Shown piece after piece: positions 27,098 to 34,018 of a stretch of DNA of 64,000 nucleotides. The DNA is from Methylococcales bacterium. GTDB taxonomy: Bacteria; Pseudomonadota; Gammaproteobacteria; Methylococcales; Methylomonadaceae. A program made the position numbers and the translations under genes. A model generated the notes under the pieces. That model searched no databases. It had not been told where the DNA came from and saw nothing but the letters and a program-made list of their open reading frames with translations. The first letter of the stretch is position 1; every line of letters begins with the position of its first letter. Where the stretch lies: contig JAQTPT010000010.1 in assembly GCA_028712795.1 (NCBI GenBank), forward strand, positions 20,884-84,883. The letters are read 5' to 3'.

Positions 27098-27340
27098 TTA
27101 GAATACCAGCCAAAGTGCGACAAGCGGCGCGATATTTAACAGGATGACCCCGATTTTATAAACGCTCATACCGGCATAGTGGAGTGTGTCGAAAGTTTCG
27201 GCCGAGAGGTTGAACCATCGGCAATGAAGGCGGTACATCCAGTCGTGGGCAAAGCAGAACATGCCAAACCAGACCAGAAGTATCGAATAGTTAAAGGCAA
27301 AACTGTAAAGCAAAATCTCTTTGAGGGTTTCGGGGTTCAT
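27098..27340 (-). CDS. Small two-helix membrane protein (DUF6868-like)
   Basis: 80 residues. Pattern FAFNYSILLVWFGMFCFAHDW, then RLHCRWFNLSAETFDTLHYA and YKIGVILLNIAPLVALWL, matches a small family I know as DUF6868 (from memory). Two hydrophobic helices flank a conserved aromatic loop. Function unknown. Isolated; ATG at 27338-27340. Confidence 0.7.
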   Translation of the reverse strand: MNPETLKEILLYSFAFNYSILLVWFGMFCFAHDWMYRLHCRWFNLSAETFDTLHYAGMSVYKIGVILLNIAPLVALWLVF

Positions 27341-28043
27341 GGCGGTATCTCACATAATGGGTATTTACCCTGTTCAAAAGGATCTGGGTTGATAAATCGG
27401 ATCCCAAAATTAAAAACATCTTGGCGATCTCATTGATTCTTACAGTCGACTTATGAATTGAATGCAAGAAAGGTTGTTGGGATGGAAATTCAATAGACTT
27501 TCACTCCCTTGCATATCCCATCAAAGGAATTGTACAAAATTAGGTCTATGAATGGCAAGCGTGATAACCGGTGTTGCGGTTGTACATGCAAGTAAACGAA
27601 ACAGTTTTAATCGGTGTCTTTATTTATCTTCCAACGTTTCGATACGATAAATCATCTTGCAAGATACAGCAACTTAAACTTCGACATTACAGATTCAATA
27701 GTTTGAACCTTTCAGTTTCTATGACCGTTCAAACCAGCTTCTGCGTATAAGCCAAAAATGCATTCCCAGCTAAAGCCACGATAAAAATACCAGCCTTCCA
27801 GCTCAAAACAGATCATTTTACAGTCGCAACACTACTTCGTTAGCGAAGCTTATTTCCGGCATCCCATTGCCCAATTCCATTTTCATAAATGCGTTTTTAA
27901 GCTTACAAGCTTAAGACAACCAACTTTTCCTTTGTTATGATACCACTTGCTAGCGGCAGAAAAGCGAGACGGGTTTTTTATTAAAACCCCTTTTGCCTTT
28001 TTCTTTTGTTGCATATTCAATTTAATTTTATCAGGAGTTTTCT
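27341..28043. other. Long intergenic region upstream of icd
   Basis: 703 bp with no credible ORF or RNA gene. Near 27971-27990 the sequence GGGTTTTTTATTAAAACCCC could form a 7-bp stem just before the icd leader, and the icd ribosome site TCAGGAG lies at 28031-28037. The promoter is not assigned. Confidence 0.4.
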
Positions 28044-29336
28044 ATGACCCGTCTCACGCCACCGCCTAACGGCAGCGCCATAACGATGCAAAATGGTAAG
28101 CTCGTCGTGCCTGATAACCCTATCATTCCCTACATAGAAGGGGATGGAACCGGGCCGGATATATGGCGTGCCACGGTTCGCGTTTTAGACGCGGCGGTTG
28201 CAAGCGCTTATGGTGGGCAAAGGAAAATTCACTGGCTGGAAGTTTATGCGGGTGGAAAAGCCAATACGCTTTTAAATACCTGGCTTCCTGATGAAACCGT
28301 TGACGCCTGCCGGAATTATTTAGTGTCCATTAAAGGTCCGTTGACCACGCCAATAGGCGGCGGTATCCGGTCTTTAAACGTGGCGTTGCGGCAATTGCTG
28401 GATATGTATGTTTGCCTGCGTCCGGTCAGGTGGTTTCAAGGCGTGCCCTCGCCGGTAAAAAATCCTGGCGCGGTTGATATGGTTATTTTCAGGGAAAATA
28501 CTGAAGATATTTATGCAGGCCTGGAATTTGAGCAAGGCAGCGACGAAAACAAGCTATTCATGCGCCTGTTGAAGGAAAACTTCCCCAAACAATTCAGTAA
28601 AATCCGTTTTCCGGAAACCTCGGGTATTGGCATCAAGCCCGTGTCACAAGAGGGCACGGAACGCTTGGTTCGCTCTGCCATTGACTATTGCCTGATCAAT
28701 AAACGCAAAAGTCTGACGATTGTGCATAAGGGCAATATTATGAAATTCACCGAAGGGGCATTCCGTAACTGGGCTTATGCCGTCGCCGAACGTGAATATG
28801 CCGGGCAAACGTATTCATGGGCGCAATGGGAAAAAACCCGTTCACAGTCAGGCGAAGCAGCCGCGAATAAAGAACAGGCGGACGCTTTGGCAAGCGGCCG
28901 CATCTTGATTAAAGATGCCATTGCTGATATCGCCCTGCAACAAGTGTTAACGCGGCCAGAAGATTTTGATGTGATCGCCACCTTGAATTTGAATGGCGAT
29001 TATTTATCCGACGCCTTGGCCGCGCAAGTGGGCGGAATCGGTATCGCGCCCGGCGGCAACATCAATTATCAAACCGGGACGGCTGTTTTTGAGGCCACCC
29101 ACGGCACTGCGCCCAAATACGCGAATCTGGATAAAGTCAATCCCGGCTCATTGATCCTGTCGGGTGAAATGATGTTGCGCTATATGGGCTGGTTTGAAGC
29201 GGCGGACGCCATTATCAGCGCGATGGACGCCGCTATCGCCAGCAAACGGGTAACCTACGATTTCGCGCGCCTGATGAATAACGCCATGGAAGTCAAGTGC
29301 AGCGAATTTGCTGATGTATTGATTGAGAACTTTTAG
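28044..29336 (+). CDS. icd: Isocitrate dehydrogenase (NADP-dependent)
   Basis: 430 residues, full-length bacterial Icd. The substrate and Mg sites are seen in [32 protein letters not shown] and [18 protein letters not shown]. The NADP-selecting Lys-Tyr is in [10 protein letters not shown], as in E. coli Icd. It converts isocitrate to 2-oxoglutarate, which is also a NifV substrate. AGGAG lies 7 bp before the ATG. Monocistronic. Confidence 0.95.
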   Translation: MTRLTPPPNGSAITMQNGKLVVPDNPIIPYIEGDGTGPDIWRATVRVLDAAVASAYGGQRKIHWLEVYAGGKANTLLNTWLPDETVDACRNYLVSIKGPLTTPIGGGIRSLNVALRQLLDMYVCLRPVRWFQGVPSPVKNPGAVDMVIFRENTEDIYAGLEFEQGSDENKLFMRLLKENFPKQFSKIRFPETSGIGIKPVSQEGTERLVRSAIDYCLINKRKSLTIVHKGNIMKFTEGAFRNWAYAVAEREYAGQTYSWAQWEKTRSQSGEAAANKEQADALASGRILIKDAIADIALQQVLTRPEDFDVIATLNLNGDYLSDALAAQVGGIGIAPGGNINYQTGTAVFEATHGTAPKYANLDKVNPGSLILSGEMMLRYMGWFEAADAIISAMDAAIASKRVTYDFARLMNNAMEVKCSEFADVLIENF

Positions 29337-29390
29337 ATAAGGTACAGGGTTAAAGGGCGGCCGTGGTGAATTATGGGGCCTCTGAAATTC

Positions 29391-29478
29391 AAAAAAAGCC
29401 TTCTCCCTCTGAGAGAATGCCGGGATGCGGGTTTTAAAATCATACGCCCTTTCACTTCGTGAGGGTTAAGGGGATGGG
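29391..29478. repeat. Possible dispersed intergenic repeat
   Basis: The stretch AAAAAAAGCCTTCTCCCTCT...GAGAGAATGCCGGGATGCGG... AGGGTTAAGGGGATGGG has the look of a dispersed Gamma-proteobacterial intergenic repeat (CCTTCTCCCTCTGGGAGAAGG type). No second copy occurs in this window, so the call rests on recall. Confidence 0.3.
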
Positions 29479-29604
29479 ATATTAATCCTCAAATTATTTC
29501 GTGTATATTGTTAAGTAATTATGTACCTAAGAAATAATCGATATAATGACTTTGATGACAGCACTTATTACCTCTTCTGGCAACCCGTTTAAGCAGGATC
29601 AAAA

Positions 29605-30009
29605 ATGACTAAAGAAATTATCCAGACAAATAAAGCGCCCAAGGTCATCGGGACTTATTCACAAGCCGTCAAAGTCGACCACACTGTTTATCTTTCAGGA
29701 CAAATCCCCTTGGTGCCTGAAACCATGACAATTGTCGAAGGCGATATGACGGCGCAAGTCACCCAGGTATTCGACAATTTAAAAGCCGTTGCAGAAGCCG
29801 CGGGAGGAGGCCTTGATGATATAGTCAAGTTGAATGTTTTTTTAACTGATTTATCACATTTTCCCTTGGTCAATGAAATCATGGGGCGTTATTTTCAAGA
29901 GCCTTACCCCGCAAGGGCCGCTATTGGTGTTGCCGCTTTGCCTAAAAATGCCGGTGTGGAAATGGATGGGATTATGTTTCTGAAACCCCAGGAATATCCA
30001 GCATCTTAA
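29605..30009 (+). CDS. ridA: RidA-family reactive imine deaminase
   Basis: 134 residues. Signatures [51 protein letters not shown] and [14 protein letters not shown] include the active-site Arg (PARA). RidA trimers hydrolyse 2-aminoacrylate and related imines. AGGAT precedes the ATG. It lies upstream of recG, a place where spoT/ridA/recG are often found in gammaproteobacteria. Confidence 0.93.
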   Translation: MTKEIIQTNKAPKVIGTYSQAVKVDHTVYLSGQIPLVPETMTIVEGDMTAQVTQVFDNLKAVAEAAGGGLDDIVKLNVFLTDLSHFPLVNEIMGRYFQEPYPARAAIGVAALPKNAGVEMDGIMFLKPQEYPAS

Positions 30010-30117
30010 TATTTAAAAATCAGTAGACAAAGCGGCAGATTGATTTCGTTTTTTCCTTTATAATCAGCGCCAATTTTTGTTCATTTATGCGGATTTAGTC
30101 TTTATTCATGGGTCAAC

Positions 30118-32205
30118 GTGAATTACCTTAACCAGCCGGTTGGTAAATTGTCAGGGATAGGAGCCCAAACGTTAAGCCGTCTGGAAAAGCTCGGTATCCG
30201 TGTGATCCAGGATCTTATTTTTCATCTGCCGCTCCGTTATGAAGACAGGACCCGGATTTATCCTATCGGCTCTTTGATGGCGGGCATGACGGTGCTTGTT
30301 TGCGGTAGGGTTGAGTTTATTGATGTTTTACCCAGAGGCCGCAAAAGTCTGATTTGCAGAATCAGAGATGACACCGGCTTTATCTCATTAAGATTTTTTC
30401 ATTTCAGCGCCAACCAGCACAATACCCTAAAGCCGGGGACATTAATCAGTTGTTTTGCCGAAGTGCGGCACGGCTTTGCCGGACTGGAAATGGTTCATCC
30501 CGAATATCAGGTTATTGCAAGTCCAGACACGCATATTACGGAAACCCGATTAACCCCCGTTTATCCGTTAACAGAAGGGTTAAGTCAAACCACCTTAAGA
30601 AAAGCGGTCAAACAGGCATTAAGCCACTGCGCCAGTGAGCCCAAGCTGTTGGTGGACTGGATTCCCGAAGCGATTTTAAAAAAATATCATTACCCGTCGC
30701 TGGCTGAAGCCATACAAACCCTGCATGCGCCTGATGAATCAGTCACGATTGAGGCATTACAAAACGGTAGTGTTCCCGCGCTTAAACGGCTGGCGTTTGA
30801 AGAGCTGCTGGCCCATCATCTGAGTTTGAAGACAAGCAGAAATAAAACCAAGGCTTGGCAAGCGCCAGTGTTCGAAGGTTCCAGCGCTAAAACCATCACA
30901 GAACAGTTTTTAAATTCCTTGCCTTTCAAGCTAACACGAGCGCAGCAACGCGTCATCGCCGAAATCGAGGCGGATTGCCGCCTGCAACATCCCATGATGC
31001 GGCTGGTTCAGGGCGATGTCGGTTCAGGCAAAACCATTGTTTCCGCTTACGCGGCCTTACTGGCGTTAACTGCGGGTTATCAGGTTGCGGTTATGGCGCC
31101 CACTGAACTATTGGCAGAACAGCATAACCGTAATTTCAGCGCGTGGCTTGAAGGTTTTCAGACTAACGTCGTTTTTTTGACAGGTCAAATTAAAGGCAAC
31201 GCCCGCAAAGCGCTTTTACAAGGGATTGTGGAGGGTTCGGCGGGTATAATAATCGGCACGCACGCGTTATTCCAGGAGAGTGTCAACTTCCACCGGTTGG
31301 GCCTGGTTATCATTGACGAACAACACCGTTTTGGAGTGCATCAGCGGCTGGCGCTGAGAGAAAAAGGGCAACAGGGCAACACCAGACCGCATCAATTAGT
31401 GATGACGGCCACCCCGATTCCCCGTACTCTGGCGATGTTGCAATATTCCGATCTGGATATATCCATTATTGATGAACTGCCTCCCGGTAGAAAGCCTATT
31501 GTCACCAGCGTGATTCCCGCCGAGCGCCGCGCTGAAGTGATCGACCGGATTAATAGTTGGGTCGATAAAAAACGCCAGGTTTATTGGGTGTGTACTTTGA
31601 TAGAAGAGTCGGAAGTTTTACAATGCGAAGCTGCGGAAAAAACGGCTGACTATTTGACGCAGGCTTTACCCAATGTGCGAGTCGCCTTGATTCATGGGCG
31701 CATGAAAAGCACCGATAAAGAGGTTGTCATGCAGGCCTTTAAAAATCACCGGATTGATTTGCTGGTTGCCACTACCGTTATTGAGGTTGGCGTCGATGTT
31801 CCGAATGCGGGTTTAATGATCATCGAAAACCCCGAACGCCTGGGGCTTTCCCAACTGCATCAATTGCGCGGACGGGTTGGGCGCGGGAAGGACGACAGTT
31901 ACTGTTTGCTGATGTACCAATCGCCCTTGTCGGATATCGCGCGCCAGCGCCTGGGTATTTTAAGGGACAGCAATGACGGTTTCGTTATCGCCGAAAAAGA
32001 CCTGGAATTACGCGGCCCCGGCGAAGTGATGGGCACACGGCAAACCGGCGCAGTCAACTTTAAAATTGCCGATTTAGCCAGGGATGCCGATTTGCTGGAG
32101 GCTATCCAGCAAACCGGCGAGCAAATTTTCAACCAAGCGCCCCAAGCCATACAACCTTTATGTGATCGCTGGCTGGGCACATCCACAGTTTATGCCGAGG
32201 TTTAG
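30118..32205 (+). CDS. recG: ATP-dependent DNA helicase RecG
   Basis: 695 residues from a GTG at 30118-30120. Wedge/OB domain first (LSGIGAQTLSRLEKLGI, FHLPLRYEDRT, VEFIDVLPRGRKS). Then the SF2 motor: Walker A GDVGSGKT, motif II IDEQHRFG, motif III TATPIPRT, motif VI QLRGRVGRG. RecG remodels stalled forks and branched DNA. The stop is 5 bp from ubiC, so the two are cotranscribed. Confidence 0.95.
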   Translation: MNYLNQPVGKLSGIGAQTLSRLEKLGIRVIQDLIFHLPLRYEDRTRIYPIGSLMAGMTVLVCGRVEFIDVLPRGRKSLICRIRDDTGFISLRFFHFSANQHNTLKPGTLISCFAEVRHGFAGLEMVHPEYQVIASPDTHITETRLTPVYPLTEGLSQTTLRKAVKQALSHCASEPKLLVDWIPEAILKKYHYPSLAEAIQTLHAPDESVTIEALQNGSVPALKRLAFEELLAHHLSLKTSRNKTKAWQAPVFEGSSAKTITEQFLNSLPFKLTRAQQRVIAEIEADCRLQHPMMRLVQGDVGSGKTIVSAYAALLALTAGYQVAVMAPTELLAEQHNRNFSAWLEGFQTNVVFLTGQIKGNARKALLQGIVEGSAGIIIGTHALFQESVNFHRLGLVIIDEQHRFGVHQRLALREKGQQGNTRPHQLVMTATPIPRTLAMLQYSDLDISIIDELPPGRKPIVTSVIPAERRAEVIDRINSWVDKKRQVYWVCTLIEESEVLQCEAAEKTADYLTQALPNVRVALIHGRMKSTDKEVVMQAFKNHRIDLLVATTVIEVGVDVPNAGLMIIENPERLGLSQLHQLRGRVGRGKDDSYCLLMYQSPLSDIARQRLGILRDSNDGFVIAEKDLELRGPGEVMGTRQTGAVNFKIADLARDADLLEAIQQTGEQIFNQAPQAIQPLCDRWLGTSTVYAEV

Positions 32206-32210
32206 TTCAG

Positions 32211-32774
32211 ATGGACGCGAAAAGTTTCTTATTTAACTGCGAACCGTTATGGCAGGAAAACCGGCCGGGCTTGCGCCATAAAATCCCTGAAAATGTTCAG
32301 TCATGGACGTATGAATCCGGCTCCTTAACCCAGCGGTTACGGGATATTTACGGCGCTGGCATTGCGGTTAAAATCTTGCTGCAACGCTGGCAAACCCCTT
32401 TCTTAAGTGAGCGCCGTTTACTCAAACTACCCGAACATCACTACAATTTAACGCGCGAAGTGTTACTCCATATCAACGGCAAGCCGCTGATTCTGGCGCG
32501 GACCATAATTCCCAAAAGCACCATAAAAGCGGCTAAAAGCAATTTATCAAAGTTGGGCAATCGCCCGTTGGGAGAAATCATTTTTTCTTATCCCAAGCTG
32601 GAACGCATCGCTATGGACGTGACCTTGATTAACCCGTCCACATGGACGCAACCAGCGCTTGCGGAAGCGGGCATCAATCAACCGGTATGGGGCAGGCGAA
32701 CGGTATACGCCATTGCACACAAGCACATGCTGGTGAGTGAGTTTTTTTTGCCGGAAGTTTTGGGAAGTTTTTAG
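32211..32774 (+). CDS. ubiC: Chorismate--pyruvate lyase UbiC
   Basis: 187 residues. The pattern SWTYESGSLTQRLRDIYG, HHYNLTREVLLHINGKPLI, ARTIIPKST, and GEIIFSYPKLER is UbiC. It makes 4-hydroxybenzoate from chorismate, the first step of ubiquinone synthesis. Length is close to the E. coli enzyme. Follows recG with a 5-bp gap; the downstream side has only decayed genes. Confidence 0.9.
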   Translation: MDAKSFLFNCEPLWQENRPGLRHKIPENVQSWTYESGSLTQRLRDIYGAGIAVKILLQRWQTPFLSERRLLKLPEHHYNLTREVLLHINGKPLILARTIIPKSTIKAAKSNLSKLGNRPLGEIIFSYPKLERIAMDVTLINPSTWTQPALAEAGINQPVWGRRTVYAIAHKHMLVSEFFLPEVLGSF

Positions 32775-32786
32775 ACTATAGCTGTT

Positions 32787-32954
32787 TTTGAGTGACGCCA
32801 GCGTACTCACCGCCGAATATGACAATATCAGCCGACTGGTAGTGAGGCGCCACCGGGAGTGACGCCGCCAATGCGCTCTTGGAAATGGGAGTACCTCTGC
32901 AAGTGAAGTTGCGCCCGCACACTTTAAAAAATGACGTCTATTTTTAGAACTCAT
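32787..32954 (-). pseudogene. fccB: fccB remnant (flavocytochrome c sulfide dehydrogenase, flavoprotein N-terminus)
   Basis: From an ATG at 32952-32954 the minus strand encodes MSSKNRRHFLKCAGATSLAE, a twin-arginine signal. After a frameshift, ALAASLPVAP and then SADIVIFGGEYAGVT follow, resembling the FAD-binding GGGFGG start of FccB. Everything after about 55 residues is missing. The cytochrome-like relic just upstream supports the identity. Assignment is by pattern only. Confidence 0.5.
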
Positions 32955-33015
32955 ATTAAGTAACTTCTGAATTATTTGCGATCATTCCGCTCATTGAACA
33001 GTGGTTAGCTATTTG

Positions 33016-33349
33016 TTATAGCGGCAGATTCTTAGCTGCCGCTACCCGCACCGCTCGCCGAGAAAAACCTTGCAATCGAGCACCATTTATCATCGAATAG
33101 CCTTTAAGCTGCCAGTGCATCACCTCGGGGCCTTCACCTGAACTGGTTGAATTTCTCATATTAATAAGAGAGCTGTAAGAGCCAAATCGTCGCTTCCCGA
33201 CCCATGACATTGGGCGCACTGAGAGGCTAACATGCGGCTTGCATGAATAGTGTTTTTGCAGGGTAAGGCGGATTGGCAGCGCTCATGGGAAGAACAAAAC
33301 AAAGCCCGGGCACAAAATGACTGTAGGTTGAAGCGTATAGATTACGCAT
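33016..33349 (-). pseudogene. fccA: fccA-like cytochrome c remnant
   Basis: ATG at 33347-33349 with TGGAG 7 bp upstream opens a signal-like MRNLYASTYSHFVPG and VLPMSAA. A first frameshift leads to RMLASQCAQCHGSGSDD, which holds the haem motif CAQCH. A second leads to SGEGPEVMHWQLKGYS, matching the D-G-x-RPATVMHQ-x-AKGYS end of small FccA/c553-type cytochromes. Two frameshifts make it a pseudogene. The order fccA then fccB on the minus strand is that of the sulfide dehydrogenase operon. Confidence 0.5.
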
Positions 33350-33405
33350 GGTTAACTCCACTAATTAAATTTAAAGCATGTTTCATACATTGCCTAAAAC
33401 AAGGT

Positions 33406-33588
33406 TTATTTGCCCACATGCGCCAAGGCCCGTAAGCTTTTGTATTGTGTTTTATTTACTATTTCCAAATTTAAAGTGAATCCAGCGACTGCGGGTTTCG
33501 ATCGTTTGCCTTTGCGGGCCTTGTGGTAAGCGCTGAGCAGGTTCTCAAAGCTGATGACTTCAGGCCAGATTCTACCGATGCGTTTCAT
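33406..33588 (-). pseudogene. DGR-type reverse transcriptase, N-terminal stub
   Basis: 60-residue frame; the first about 42 residues MKRIGRIWPEVISFENLLSA then YHKARKGKRSKPAVAGFTLN LE match the conserved start of DGR/retron-like RTs (MKR-G-LWPQ-VSFENLL-A-RKA-KGK). The RT is normally over 300 residues, but homology stops after FTLNLE and the rest (IVNKTQYKS...) is unrelated. No YxDD core occurs downstream. It begins 14 bp after the Avd gene, as in DGR cassettes. I infer that a deletion removed the RT body and probably the template repeat. Confidence 0.7.
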
Positions 33589-33602
33589 TTTGAAAGATGT
33601 AT

Positions 33603-33950
33603 TTACGGCGTATCAACGCTTTTTAACCAGCCGCCGACTTGTTTACCTAGTTCTTCCAACAGTCTGGCTCCCTGTTCGTAACGCTTAGCAGGGATGGTTT
33701 GCAACTCATACGCCATTCTCCACAGATGCCGAACTACCGCCAGACGTCTGTTTGCGAGTTTTAACACATCACGCTTGTTTGTGACATAGGCCGCTTCCAC
33801 CAAAAGTTCGAGTATCTCGATCATGCCTGATTCCAGCCGCTCACCAAGCGTAAAACGCCGGTTGCGGGGAAAATTATCCAATAACGGTATCAGCCATATC
33901 AAAAGCGTATGGCAATCCTGAACGGCTTTAGGCAAAGAATTTGCGGTCAT
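33603..33950 (-). CDS. avd: Avd-like four-helix bundle protein (DGR accessory factor)
   Basis: 115 residues, all helical and basic. RRFTLGERLESGMIEILELL, LVEAAYVTNKRDVL and ANRRLAVVRHLWRMAYEL are the hallmark of bAvd/S23-like four-helix proteins that pentamerise and bind the RT in diversity-generating retroelements. Intact length. It lies between the target gene (68 bp upstream) and the RT stub, the expected cassette order. No clear ribosome site precedes the ATG at 33948-33950, so coupling with the target mRNA is possible. With the RT gone it is probably an orphan. Confidence 0.8.
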   Translation of the reverse strand: MTANSLPKAVQDCHTLLIWLIPLLDNFPRNRRFTLGERLESGMIEILELLVEAAYVTNKRDVLKLANRRLAVVRHLWRMAYELQTIPAKRYEQGARLLEELGKQVGGWLKSVDTP

Positions 33951-33966
33951 TTAAAAAATTTTTCGA

Positions 33967-33988
33967 TGGGGGGCTTTGCCCCCATACC
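33967..33988. other. GC-rich hairpin just 3' of the DGR target gene
   Basis: On the minus strand GGGGGC-AAA-GCCCCC (flanked by AT/AT) forms a strong stem about 35 bp after the target stop, followed by A and T runs. In active DGRs a hairpin/cruciform next to the variable region helps mutagenic homing (family knowledge). Here it might equally be a transcription terminator. Confidence 0.55.
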
Positions 33989-34018
33989 CCCAAAAGGGAA
34001 AAAGCAAAAAGATAAAAG

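Noticed and set aside
32775..33600. Search for a DGR template repeat near the RT stub
   Set aside because: No segment with the RGGSW...GFRLA framework and AAC-rich core was found on either strand; probably lost with the RT.
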